From Enterococcus sp. 9D6_DIV0238 (lineage in GTDB: Bacteria > Bacillota > Bacilli > Lactobacillales > Enterococcaceae), in the NCBI RefSeq assembly GCF_002174455.2, contig NZ_CP147246.1:1453501-1517500 (forward strand): a DNA stretch of 64,000 bases, in the 5' to 3' direction. Under the pieces are notes generated by a model. That model was not told the origin of the DNA and ran no database searches. It saw only the letters and a list, made by a program, of their open reading frames with translations. Numbering within the stretch: the first letter of the stretch is position 1; each line of letters starts with the position of its first letter. Shown piece after piece: positions 18,839-26,981 of the stretch. The translations under genes were made by a program, and so were the position numbers.

Positions 18839-19441
18839 ATGGCTTTATTTGATTTTTTTAAACGTGAAACACCGAAAGAAACAATTGATTTAGACAAAGA
18901 AGCGACAAGAATCGCTGCAATTTATGAAACATATCCAGAATTTCCAGTAATGTCTGCAGATCGGGATGTGGATATTTGGTTACAGGCAATTGCAAATGGT
19001 TCCGTAACGATCGTTCCTAAAGAACATATGACCCGTAATGAAGATGGGTTGTTGCCTGGCGAGGTCTTATTACTGGATTGGGTCAATGAGAAGGATTCTA
19101 CGTTTACCGATTTTCCAGATTTTTTTGAAATGGAATTTGGGATCGATCCTGTAGAGGCAACCAATCAATTACTATTTTCGGACTATCTAGATATTTTGAA
19201 TGAGCCTTCTGTGCTTGAATTTTGGTCACTAACTCAACTAAATGATGTGCTGGAGGAAAATAGCTTAACAAGCTGTTCAGACAAAAAGCAAGCTATCATC
19301 AAAATAAAAAAAGAGTTTTCTAAAGATTATATTACAAATATGATCGATCCGGGAATCTATGTACTGATGGAAAAAGGACAAAAAATTGTAGAAAAATACG
19401 CCGATTTTATCCATGAGTATCTAGATACCCCACCTAAGTAA
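18839..19441 (+). CDS. Hypothetical protein, 200 residues
   Basis: An acidic soluble protein with no signal peptide or membrane segment. Residues 1-60 and 70-120 are mixed alpha/beta; a helical stretch LNDVLEENSLTSCSDKKQAI near residues 137-156 looks like a SAP-type helix-extension-helix, but I do not recognise a family with confidence. AAGGAGG lies 5 nt before the ATG. It directly follows the tandem non-coding repeat and ends before a strong terminator, so it is probably monocistronic. No function is proposed. Confidence 0.7.
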   Translation: MALFDFFKRETPKETIDLDKEATRIAAIYETYPEFPVMSADRDVDIWLQAIANGSVTIVPKEHMTRNEDGLLPGEVLLLDWVNEKDSTFTDFPDFFEMEFGIDPVEATNQLLFSDYLDILNEPSVLEFWSLTQLNDVLEENSLTSCSDKKQAIIKIKKEFSKDYITNMIDPGIYVLMEKGQKIVEKYADFIHEYLDTPPK

Positions 19442-19450
19442 ACAACCATA

Positions 19451-19493
19451 AAAAAGCATGCTAAAACTAGCAATCGGTTTTAGCATGCTTTTT
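19451..19493. terminator. Bidirectional terminator before the chitinase gene end
   Basis: AAAAAGCATGCTAAAAC (19451-19467) pairs with GTTTTAGCATGCTTTTT (19477-19493). It serves the convergent hypothetical gene and chitinase gene. Confidence 0.9.
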
Positions 19494-19496
19494 ATT

Positions 19497-21782
19497 TTAT
19501 CCAATCAATTCCCAAGGTCCCCATTCTTCTGTTCCTGGAACGTTTCCTTGTGTCCACCATTTTGCTTTGTAGGTCTTTCCTTGATACGTCACGATTTCTC
19601 CACCATTGTAGGCTTTTGATGCATCCCAGGCATTTGATACTGGAGGAGTCGTACTTTCTTTGGTTTTCACACTAACTGCATTACTATCTGCTGAAAGGTT
19701 TCCAGCAGCATCGTAAGCCTTCACTGTATATGAATAAGTTGTATTTGCTTTTAATGTTGTATCAGTATACGTTGTACCAGAAACTGTTCCGACTAATACA
19801 CCATCACGATAAATTTTATATCCTGCCAATTTCACATTATCTGTTGACGCTGTCCATGTCAATGTTGCGGCTGTCTCTGTGATCGTTCCAGCTGTAAGAT
19901 TTCCCGGAACAGTTGGCGGTGTCGTATCTGATGGATCTGGGATCACTGTACCGCCGCCATAGATTGTTTGACGACTTAATTCAGCACCATTTTTAGCAAT
20001 TCGTTGAGATAATTCAATACTGCTGATGCGATTTACATCAGTTGCTGCTGCACTTGATTTTAATCGGAATGTGTAGCTGGCACCTTGCGGTATTTGCTGC
20101 GCATCATAAACAGAAGATAGATCAACGACTACAAAACCATTAGTAGTTGTCACTGTACCAGCTTTATAGTCGCCAGCAGTCAACGTTTCTGCTGCATTGA
20201 CTGGAATATACAGTTTAGGTAATTTTACTGTTTCAAATGCCGCTTCCACAGCAGTTAACACATCTCCTGTTTCTCCTGCGCTTTCATTGTTTTTGATCGT
20301 TATTTCGTAACCAACACCATTTTCACTATATGGAGCAATCGTTGCTTTCACATTCAAATCAGCATAGACTGTTTTGTTTGCAGGTAACGCTGTTGCGCCA
20401 AATAATCCTGCCTTGATTGCTTTTGTCAGCTCATCACGTTTTGTTGTATCAGTTGTTTTATCTTGTGATTGCATCCATGAAATCACACCGCCCAGCTGGT
20501 TATTTTTAACATATTCAGCTTTATAGCCAATAGAACGAGTATTATCGTAAGTATAAAACTCTCCTGTTGTTTGGCTATACATATAAGGCGCTTTAGCGAC
20601 ATCATCCCAGTATTCTTTCAGGTCTGGAGATTTGACTTTCAAATCAGCAATATTTCGATATGGCCAAACACCACCAGCACGTCCACCGTCACCAGATTTT
20701 AATGGATTTTTGTTATTTGCCCCATAAGTCGGTGATAAATCGGCATCTTTATTATTTTTTTCTGCTGCTTGGAACAATCCAGGATGCTGTGTATCAGTTC
20801 CTGCTGCCACTTTATTCCAGCCGCGTGTATAAAAGGCTGCTCCGATGACGATTTTGCTTGAAGGAGCACCATTTGCCTGAAGATATTTTACTGTTTGGTC
20901 TACAGAAAAACCACTAGCATAATTAGGATCAGCCGGATTGCCGTATAAAGCAGTATGATGGGCACTATTTGGCGTCCAAGCACCATTCATATCATACGTC
21001 ATTACATTTGCAAAATCGACTACATTGAATAATTGCGCTACATCAACCCCATTTTTTAGCGTACTTTGAGCAGCTGGTAAAGCAACGGATAATTCATAGG
21101 TTTTTCCTAAGTCTTTTCCTTGTTTATCGATCGCTGTACGAATTTCTTGTAGTAATGTGATGAAGTTTTGCTTGTCTGCCGGTTTCGCATGAGGTGTTCC
21201 CTCATCGTTTGTGTTATCTACTTTATCTGGTTCACGAACTGAAGCAGGATATTCCCAGTCCAAATCAACAAAGTCCATATTCGTATATTTGATAAATTTG
21301 GCAATATTATTTACAAAATTTGCACGAATCGTTGGATTTGCTGCTACATCAGAAAAGTCTCCTGATTTAGACCAACCGCCAATCGATACACCGATTTTTA
21401 AATTCGGATTTTTTGCACGAACATCTTGTATAGCATTCAAAATTCCCGAGCTTGCACTATTCCACTGCACGCCATCTTGTCCAACTGGCGCTCCAACAGC
21501 AGCATCTTTATCGGTAAATTTCAAATTCCCATTTCCATCAAAATCTAAAAACGCAAAGTTCAAATGAGTCAATTGATCTGCTGGAATGTCTTTAGGATAA
21601 AAATTCTCTTCGCCTCCCCAAATCGACCAATCACCATAATACATGACATTACGATATTTTGGAGATTCTGCCGCCTGTACGACCTTTGTTGAAGCAATTC
21701 CTGATAAAGATAATACCAAACTAGAAGCAATAAGAACAAGCAATGATAAAACGTTTACATTTTTTCTAAACACCTTTTTCAA
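19497..21782 (-). CDS. Secreted chitinase, GH18 with FnIII and chitin-binding domain
   Basis: A protein of about 761 residues. A signal peptide ends near VVQAAESP. The GH18 domain (about 45-460) begins RNVMYYGDWSIWGGEENFYP and has the catalytic DxDxE motif in FVDLDWEYP, plus YDMNGAWTPN and MQSQDK later. It is followed by a linker domain (about 465-620), an FnIII domain (about 625-715, TWTASTDNVKLAGYKIYRDG) and a C-terminal CBM5/12-type domain (AWDASKAYNGGEIVTYQGKT, WWTQGNVPG, WGPWELIG). It would cleave chitin outside the cell. The likely start is TTG at 21782 because GAGGTGG lies just upstream; GTG at 21791 overlaps that site. No LPMO gene is visible nearby. A Crp-type regulator is encoded upstream in the same direction. 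Confidence 0.93.
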   Translation of the reverse strand: MKKVFRKNVNVLSLLVLIASSLVLSLSGIASTKVVQAAESPKYRNVMYYGDWSIWGGEENFYPKDIPADQLTHLNFAFLDFDGNGNLKFTDKDAAVGAPVGQDGVQWNSASSGILNAIQDVRAKNPNLKIGVSIGGWSKSGDFSDVAANPTIRANFVNNIAKFIKYTNMDFVDLDWEYPASVREPDKVDNTNDEGTPHAKPADKQNFITLLQEIRTAIDKQGKDLGKTYELSVALPAAQSTLKNGVDVAQLFNVVDFANVMTYDMNGAWTPNSAHHTALYGNPADPNYASGFSVDQTVKYLQANGAPSSKIVIGAAFYTRGWNKVAAGTDTQHPGLFQAAEKNNKDADLSPTYGANNKNPLKSGDGGRAGGVWPYRNIADLKVKSPDLKEYWDDVAKAPYMYSQTTGEFYTYDNTRSIGYKAEYVKNNQLGGVISWMQSQDKTTDTTKRDELTKAIKAGLFGATALPANKTVYADLNVKATIAPYSENGVGYEITIKNNESAGETGDVLTAVEAAFETVKLPKLYIPVNAAETLTAGDYKAGTVTTTNGFVVVDLSSVYDAQQIPQGASYTFRLKSSAAATDVNRISSIELSQRIAKNGAELSRQTIYGGGTVIPDPSDTTPPTVPGNLTAGTITETAATLTWTASTDNVKLAGYKIYRDGVLVGTVSGTTYTDTTLKANTTYSYTVKAYDAAGNLSADSNAVSVKTKESTTPPVSNAWDASKAYNGGEIVTYQGKTYKAKWWTQGNVPGTEEWGPWELIG

Positions 21783-21976
21783 ACTTTCCACCTCTTTTAA
21801 TGTTTTTCATACCTGGTAATACTCTTTATGAAGTTCTCATCCCTGCGTCCATCCCGTAGCCAGCTATCCATCTCCTTTACTATTCAGTCACTAAAAGAAT
21901 AAATCAATTTGCAAATAAATGCGAATAATATACTTTCAAATCATATATTTTTATAATCTATATATTATCCAGTGGA

Positions 21977-22648
21977 TCAAATATGTAAATTCAGTGCTAA
22001 ATCTTTTAATCCAGCAATGTTTAACTCATATCTTTTTCCTTGTTTTTTTATCAAACCTAATTGTTGAAACTCATTGAAGGTATAGATTAAATGACGATAG
22101 CTGACCCCTAAAAATTCAGCCGTCTCTGTATGTTTTTCCTGATAAATCCCTGCCATTTCTGTTTGCAGCATGTACGCTGCCAAACGATGCTTCAATTCAT
22201 AGTTTTGATTATTCGAAAAATGTTCCACCCGTAATAAAACCTTTTTCCCCAAGTATTTAGCGATCGTTTTCAGAAAGTGATTATCAGCCAACAGCTCTTG
22301 TTTGACTCTACGATACGGTAACGCTAAACAAATACAGCGATCGATCGTTTGAACATCTTTGACTTGATCCTCCACTTCTAACAAAGACAACTCTCCAATA
22401 AAATCACCTGTTGTCAAAAATTGAAGTAATGAACGTTTCCCATTTTCGTGGATCTTGTAGATTTTTGCTCGCCCTTCGATCATAAAAAAAAGATGCTCAA
22501 CAGGTTTATCAAAACGAACGATATAGTCATTCTTCTCATAGACAAAAAGACTCGCTGCTTTTAAGCTTTGCTCTGGAAATTTTTCGAAGATGGTTTGAGA
22601 AGTTTCTTTGGTCAATTTTTTTAAGTCATGTAACGGATATATTTTCAT
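21977..22648 (-). CDS. Crp/Fnr-family transcriptional regulator
   Basis: A 223-residue regulator. The N-terminal cyclic-nucleotide-binding-type barrel includes VRFDKPVEHLFFMIEGRAKI and LQFLTTGDFIGELSLLE (the phosphate-cassette region), then a dimer helix, then a C-terminal winged helix with TAEFLGVSYRHLIYTFNEFQ. It differs in sequence from the PrfA-like protein at 333-989. AGGAGG lies 5 nt before the ATG at 22648; the longer in-frame start lacks a site. It is divergent from a YczE-like membrane protein and upstream of the chitinase by about 195 bp; either could be its target. Confidence 0.88.
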   Translation of the reverse strand: MKIYPLHDLKKLTKETSQTIFEKFPEQSLKAASLFVYEKNDYIVRFDKPVEHLFFMIEGRAKIYKIHENGKRSLLQFLTTGDFIGELSLLEVEDQVKDVQTIDRCICLALPYRRVKQELLADNHFLKTIAKYLGKKVLLRVEHFSNNQNYELKHRLAAYMLQTEMAGIYQEKHTETAEFLGVSYRHLIYTFNEFQQLGLIKKQGKRYELNIAGLKDLALNLHI

Positions 22649-22720
22649 AAGTCCTCCTAAAAATGTGAGATATCTCCTATTATTATGAAGCATTATCGAT
22701 TAAATTACTATTATAAAGTT

Positions 22721-22732
22721 CAATAATTATTG
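22721..22732. promoter_or_regulatory. 12-bp palindrome before the YczE-like gene
   Basis: CAATAATTATTG is a perfect palindrome directly before the GGAGG of the membrane protein gene. A second one, GAGATATCTC, lies at 22667-22676 next to the Crp-type regulator start. Either may be an operator; both are A/T-rich and could be chance. Confidence 0.3.
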
Positions 22733-22742
22733 GAGGCGTGTC

Positions 22743-23369
22743 ATGAAAAAAATTATAGCATCTATTTTATTTTATGCACTTAGCGGTGTTGGGATCAGCT
22801 TGACTTTAAAAGCAGATATTGGAGTCAGCAGTTTCAATTCACTTAATGTAGCTGTATCTTCTATCAGCGATATCAAAGTTGGAACGGTCACATTTTTATT
22901 CAACAGTCTATTTTTACTAGCGTATATTTTATTAGCTAAAAAGAAGGAACCCTTGAAATATGCTTTAATGTTTGTTTCCATTTTATGTTTGGGAAATATC
23001 ATCAATTTCTTTTCTTACACTGTTTTCGGAGGACTGCAGCTTGACAATTATTTCTTGAAGCTATTAGTCTTTGTCCTTGGAACTGTGATTGCTGGTTCCG
23101 CTACAGGAATGGTCATTTCTTTAAATATTCTGCCATTTCCGATCGAAAGTGTCTGTATTCGTCTATCTGAGATGTCAGGTGCCCCATTCTCTAGATTTAG
23201 ATATGGCGTCGATATTATATCCGTCTCCATCTCTCTAGCGATCTCTCTATTTTATCATTTACCGATTTTTGTTAGAGAAGGAACGATCATTAGCCTGTTC
23301 TTATTATCTGGGGTCATCTCATTCACCAAAAAAGCTTATGAAATGAACTTTACTAAACAGGAAGCCTAA
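22743..23369 (+). CDS. YczE/YitT-like integral membrane protein
   Basis: A 208-residue protein with about five hydrophobic helices. The start MKKIIASILFYALSGVGISL followed by LKADIGVSSFNSLNVAVS matches the YczE/YyaS group of small membrane proteins (a Gly-rich first helix, then an A-x-x-G-x-S/D loop). Its biochemical role is unknown. TTGGAGGCGTGTC precedes the ATG. It is divergent from a Crp-type regulator and probably controlled by it. Confidence 0.8.
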   Translation: MKKIIASILFYALSGVGISLTLKADIGVSSFNSLNVAVSSISDIKVGTVTFLFNSLFLLAYILLAKKKEPLKYALMFVSILCLGNIINFFSYTVFGGLQLDNYFLKLLVFVLGTVIAGSATGMVISLNILPFPIESVCIRLSEMSGAPFSRFRYGVDIISVSISLAISLFYHLPIFVREGTIISLFLLSGVISFTKKAYEMNFTKQEA

Positions 23370-23374
23370 AAAAC

Positions 23375-23423
23375 AGTGGTGATAGAAGTGGAACTTAGAA
23401 AAAAGTCCGCCTCTATCACCACT
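23375..23423. terminator. Bidirectional terminator between convergent genes
   Basis: AGTGGTGATAGA (23375-23387 region) pairs with TCTATCACCACT (23412-23423), overlapping the last codons of the LssY-type gene. Confidence 0.85.
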
Positions 23424-24210
23424 ATTTCATTTTGATAAAAGGTAATGCACCATCTGTGAATATTTCATCACCACCGCCATTTCTTCCATGATAGCTTGTG
23501 GTGAAATGTTCAACAAGTTCAATCGAAACAGGTTGTTTCGATTCTTCAAACGTCTCCAAGACAAAATCACGTTCCTTATCGACATCTGAGTTTATTTTAT
23601 GAGTGACCTGTCCAGTAAAAAAAGAAAAGCCCACTTTTTTATCATACGTTGCAGCACCTAACCAATCCGCTTGTCTACCTCCAGGTAAATACCAGTTTTC
23701 TGGTGTTTGCCAAAAACGTACATGATGCCTTCTACGCGGATTATTTTCGATTTGCTTTTCAAATGCAATATCCTGCCGTTTACCAAATAAAAATAAAGAA
23801 CTAACAGGTGCGCTTGGGTAAGACTTTGCTAACACACTTGCAATAATCATTTTTATGCTCGATCGTAATGATAATTTTTCGGCAATAGTCCAGCCGCTGT
23901 TCATAAATAATTGCTCTAATTCCGCTTTACTTCCAATAAAAGCAAGATTGATCGGATCCCCTAATAACCCATCACTCGTCTGCGAACGACCGATAAAGTA
24001 ATCTGGTAAGTAACGTCCTGTCATCAACTTATTGATAAAAGGCAAAATCAAATAGGAACTGAATAACCATAAAAGAATATACGCAAAAATATGGATCTTT
24101 TTTGTTAAAATTTCAGAAAACAATACTTGATAGATCAAACTACCGCTAATCACAATAAAAATGAAACGAATCAATCTAAATGCACTATTGAAAAGAGTTT
24201 GTTTTTTCAT
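23422..24210 (-). CDS. Membrane-anchored LssY C-terminal domain protein
   Basis: A 262-residue protein with two N-terminal transmembrane helices (residues about 10-30 and 40-60) and a soluble LssY_C-type domain. Features supporting that domain are GDPINLAFIGSKAELEQLFM, SGWTIAE, and the basic RRRHHVRFWQTPENWYLPGG followed by ADWLGAATYDKKVGFSF. The function of this domain is not established. AAAGGAGAGGAC precedes the ATG. It lies 29 nt before the coding end of a small ORF and may share its transcript. Confidence 0.8.
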   Translation of the reverse strand: MKKQTLFNSAFRLIRFIFIVISGSLIYQVLFSEILTKKIHIFAYILLWLFSSYLILPFINKLMTGRYLPDYFIGRSQTSDGLLGDPINLAFIGSKAELEQLFMNSGWTIAEKLSLRSSIKMIIASVLAKSYPSAPVSSLFLFGKRQDIAFEKQIENNPRRRHHVRFWQTPENWYLPGGRQADWLGAATYDKKVGFSFFTGQVTHKINSDVDKERDFVLETFEESKQPVSIELVEHFTTSYHGRNGGGDEIFTDGALPFIKMK

Positions 24211-24239
24211 AAGTCCTCTCCTTTCCCGATTTCAACTTT

Positions 24240-24452
24240 TTATTCCTTTTCTTCTTCTGGATCATAAGGAACATACTCACTATAATTATCCAATTCTCCT
24301 TCAAATATGTCATTCACAAAATTACTGTAAGAACCCATCCCCATTGTACCTAGATCTGAGCTGGTTTCAGTCATATTGGTCATGATCTTTTCTTGATATT
24401 CTTCCGCTGTGATCACAGCACCTGTCTTTACATTTTTATAAAATTTTGGCAT
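24240..24452 (-). CDS. Small hypothetical acidic protein
   Basis: A 70-residue protein beginning MPKFYKNVKTGAVITAEEYQ, with an acidic tail ending PYDPEEEKE. No signal peptide or membrane helix. The ATG at 24452 is chosen with GAGAGG about 10 nt upstream. It probably forms an operon with the LssY-type gene 29 nt downstream. I do not recognise a family. Confidence 0.6.
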   Translation of the reverse strand: MPKFYKNVKTGAVITAEEYQEKIMTNMTETSSDLGTMGMGSYSNFVNDIFEGELDNYSEYVPYDPEEEKE

Positions 24453-24571
24453 TTTACTACATCCTCTCATTCATAATCAAATGGCTTTTATCGGAAAAGG
24501 AGGAACTCAATCTAATTAAATTATACTGATAACTATAAAAAAAGTCGCTTATGAACTTCTCTGTACAAAAA

Positions 24572-24614
24572 AAGGGTAAAACAAAAGTATCTTTATACCT
24601 TCGTTTTACACCTT
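24572..24614 (-). terminator. Terminator after the LysM hydrolase gene
   Basis: On the minus strand AAGGTGTAAAAC and GTTTTACCCTT pair, with an inner GGTAT/GATAC part, followed by TTTTTTG. It is about 100 nt past the stop. Confidence 0.7.
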
Positions 24615-24710
24615 AAATCTTGATATATAGTTGGAATAGAAGTAAGCTTTGTTATTCTCGATGAATGAACTAATTCTGTTCCCTTTCTCTATACTTTACC
24701 TTTGATCCGC

Positions 24711-25286
24711 TTAATACCAGCCGTTAGCCATCCAGAAAGCCTGTGCTGCTTCCCATGAACCATAACGTCCAGCAACATAGCTGTCAGCAACTCGTTCTTG
24801 GTTTGCTTCGGAATAATCACCATTTAAATATGAAGCATCTAATTGATATCTACCGATATATCTACCGTTTGTCGCAGCATACGAACCACTTGATTCTTTT
24901 TGTGCGATCCATTCTTTCGCAGATGAAGTCGTTGCTGGTGCTGTCGCTGCTTCTTGAGCTGGTGCTGCTGGCTCAGCTTGCACAGCTGCTTCTTGTACTG
25001 GTGCTGCTTCTGCTTGAACTGGTATTGCATCTTTGCCAGCTTCTTCAGCTGTACGGATCACCAATTCTTCTCCTTCAAAAATCATATTTATGTTTGTAAT
25101 TTTATTATCTTTTGCAATCAAATCAATTAAGCTATTGTCACCACTGAATTGTTGAGAGATCGTAGATAATGTATCTCCTGTTTTTACTTTATATAAGCTA
25201 TCAGCGTGTGCGTCAGTCGTTCCCATAAAAAAGCCAAATCCTGCAGTCAAAGTTGTTGCTAATAAAATCGTTTTAAGTGATTTCAT
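24711..25286 (-). CDS. Secreted LysM protein with transglycosylase-like C-terminal domain
   Basis: A 191-residue secreted protein. Signal peptide MKSLKTILLATTLTAGFGFF to about HADS; one LysM domain (about 31-75, YKVKTGDTLSTISQQFSGDN); an Ala/Pro/Glu-rich linker (about 85-120); and a C-terminal lysozyme-like domain (KEWIAQKESSGSYAATNGRY, AAQAFWMANGWY) as in SceD/IsaA and Rpf-like proteins, with Glu in AQKESSGSY the probable catalytic residue. It would act on peptidoglycan at the cell surface. The ATG at 25286 follows AAAGGAG; longer in-frame starts add only a non-secretory extension. Confidence 0.88.
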   Translation of the reverse strand: MKSLKTILLATTLTAGFGFFMGTTDAHADSLYKVKTGDTLSTISQQFSGDNSLIDLIAKDNKITNINMIFEGEELVIRTAEEAGKDAIPVQAEAAPVQEAAVQAEPAAPAQEAATAPATTSSAKEWIAQKESSGSYAATNGRYIGRYQLDASYLNGDYSEANQERVADSYVAGRYGSWEAAQAFWMANGWY

Positions 25287-25640
25287 GTTGTTTCTCCTTT
25301 GTGAAAAATATTTTGTCGTTTGTTTATCGACTTTGCATACTTTAACATCTAAAAATATTTCATAGGTGAAAAAGCAATGACAATTCGTTACGAGTATTGG
25401 CTTTGCGTAACAGTTTGTAAAAAAAACGGAGAAAAACACCTGTTCGTACTGGGTTTTTGATTCAGTTTTATAATGAAAATGATCATGATTTTTTCTGAAA
25501 TTTTATCGTTTTTCTTTTCAAATTATTGGCTTATATTACAAAAATTTGGAAATATTACAAAATTTCCTCTTGAATTCCAGCTCTTTTTTGATGCTTTTTT
25601 CATTTTTTAATCGGGAGACGTGTTTATTTATCACTCAAAA
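25287..25640. other. Gene-free upstream region of the LysM gene
   Basis: An A/T-rich stretch of 354 bp. It should hold the LysM gene promoter. I could not assign a clear -35/-10 pair or a convincing regulator box. No ORF with a ribosome site. Confidence 0.5.
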
Positions 25641-25677
25641 AGACCTCGACAAAACTAAAAATAGTTTTGTCGAGGTC
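25641..25677 (-). terminator. Strong terminator of the envelope operon
   Basis: AGACCTCGACAAAACTA pairs with TAGTTTTGTCGAGGTCT around a 4-nt A/T loop; on the minus strand TTTTTGAG follows. It ends the operon 25716-30032. Confidence 0.92.
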
Positions 25678-25715
25678 TCTAATTCTTAATAATCGTTATT
25701 TAAAAGTTTGGTTAT

Positions 25716-26957
25716 TTATGCTTCGAATTCTTTTTGTTCAATGACAGATTCTAATAAACGGTTCTCAGTTTGGATAATATCAAAAAAAGCACTGATTTTT
25801 TCTAGTTGTTCATAATCAATTTGATATAATTTTACTCTTGGTTTAAAAAATAAAAATCCAGGTCTGATTTTTACTCGTTCGTTGATCAAGTGGCATTGCT
25901 CCATCATAGATTGTAAATCCATTTCAGAGACACTATTTTTGATCTTCTCGATTCGAGCACGCTCATAGATCCATTGGTCTTTCGTCACTGTCATTTTTTC
26001 GGTGATCGTTACTAATTGACGATTCAAACGCCAAGACTGCTCAATAAATTTCGCCTTTTTATAAAGGTCGTCGTATTGAATCAAATCGATACGAACCGGT
26101 TTATACCAGTCTTCTTCATCGATCGATGACTTTTGATGCTTTTTAAATCGTTTTAATCCACTAACGAGTAAACTGTTTTCTATGGCGAGCAGCTCGTACT
26201 CCAATTTTTCTTTTGCTACCCGCACGCGTTCCTTTGACGCTTTTTCTCGTTTCAGACTTTCTTTTAGATATAAAACTTCACTTTCATCTGAACGAACAGG
26301 AACCGACGAATCCGTTTCTTCCACAGAAGCTATATCAAAAAATGTTTCGCTGTCTTCAATACTTTCAAGTATTGGTTCTTCCTCAGATGATGAACGCTCC
26401 TCTTTTTCCTTTGTTGACTCAGTTATCGTCACCTCTACTGGAAAACTCAAGGGCTCTCCCGAAGTAGGTTCGCCTTCTTCTTCTTGAAAAATAGAAAGAA
26501 ACTTTGCCTCTAAAATACTGCTGACAGACTGACTTTTGGTAAAGCCCATCTGCTCTAAACTAGCTGATACACTGAATGATACAGGATCTTCCTCTTGCGT
26601 TTCTAAAGATACCGGAATAAATTCACAATAATATGTACTAAATGCACCCTCAACTTCTTCTACGAGTTTTGTCCAAACAAACTGTGGGAATAGTTCTTCC
26701 AGCTCTTCTAATAAAACATCCCAATTCAATTCTGCTTGAAAAAATTGGATCTCCACATGCTTTTTAAGTGGCAGAGAAAGAACTTTTCGAGAAATTTCGT
26801 CGTTTTCTCGAAAAGTAAATAATTCTCCTGTGCGGTCTTCATAAAACGCTTCACATGCATCAACTATTTCTTCCGTACTATCTTTTTGATAGAGAACGGT
26901 CCCAGTAGTGAATGGGATTGCCTGTTGATGGAAAAAAACATCAAAAAAATCATTCAT
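25716..26957 (-). CDS. Unrecognised acidic cytoplasmic protein, third gene of the envelope operon
   Basis: A 413-residue protein without signal peptide or membrane helix. Residues 1-125 appear folded (MNDFFDVFFHQQAIPFTTGT, WDVLLEELEELFPQFVWTKL); 150-250 are acidic and Ser/Glu-rich, likely disordered; 255-410 are helical and probably coiled coil (SLKREKASKERVRVAKEKLE). No known domain is evident to me. AAAGGAG lies 9 nt before the ATG. It follows a GH73 autolysin by 24 nt, so a role linked to wall turnover or division is possible but not shown. Confidence 0.75.
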   Translation of the reverse strand: MNDFFDVFFHQQAIPFTTGTVLYQKDSTEEIVDACEAFYEDRTGELFTFRENDEISRKVLSLPLKKHVEIQFFQAELNWDVLLEELEELFPQFVWTKLVEEVEGAFSTYYCEFIPVSLETQEEDPVSFSVSASLEQMGFTKSQSVSSILEAKFLSIFQEEEGEPTSGEPLSFPVEVTITESTKEKEERSSSEEEPILESIEDSETFFDIASVEETDSSVPVRSDESEVLYLKESLKREKASKERVRVAKEKLEYELLAIENSLLVSGLKRFKKHQKSSIDEEDWYKPVRIDLIQYDDLYKKAKFIEQSWRLNRQLVTITEKMTVTKDQWIYERARIEKIKNSVSEMDLQSMMEQCHLINERVKIRPGFLFFKPRVKLYQIDYEQLEKISAFFDIIQTENRLLESVIEQKEFEA

Positions 26958-26981
26958 TGAGCCATTCTCCTTTCTTAATTT

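Noticed and set aside
24839..25030. A Gln-rich minus-strand ORF inside the LysM gene
   Set aside because: Frame-shifted reading of the Ala/Pro/Glu linker; no start signal.
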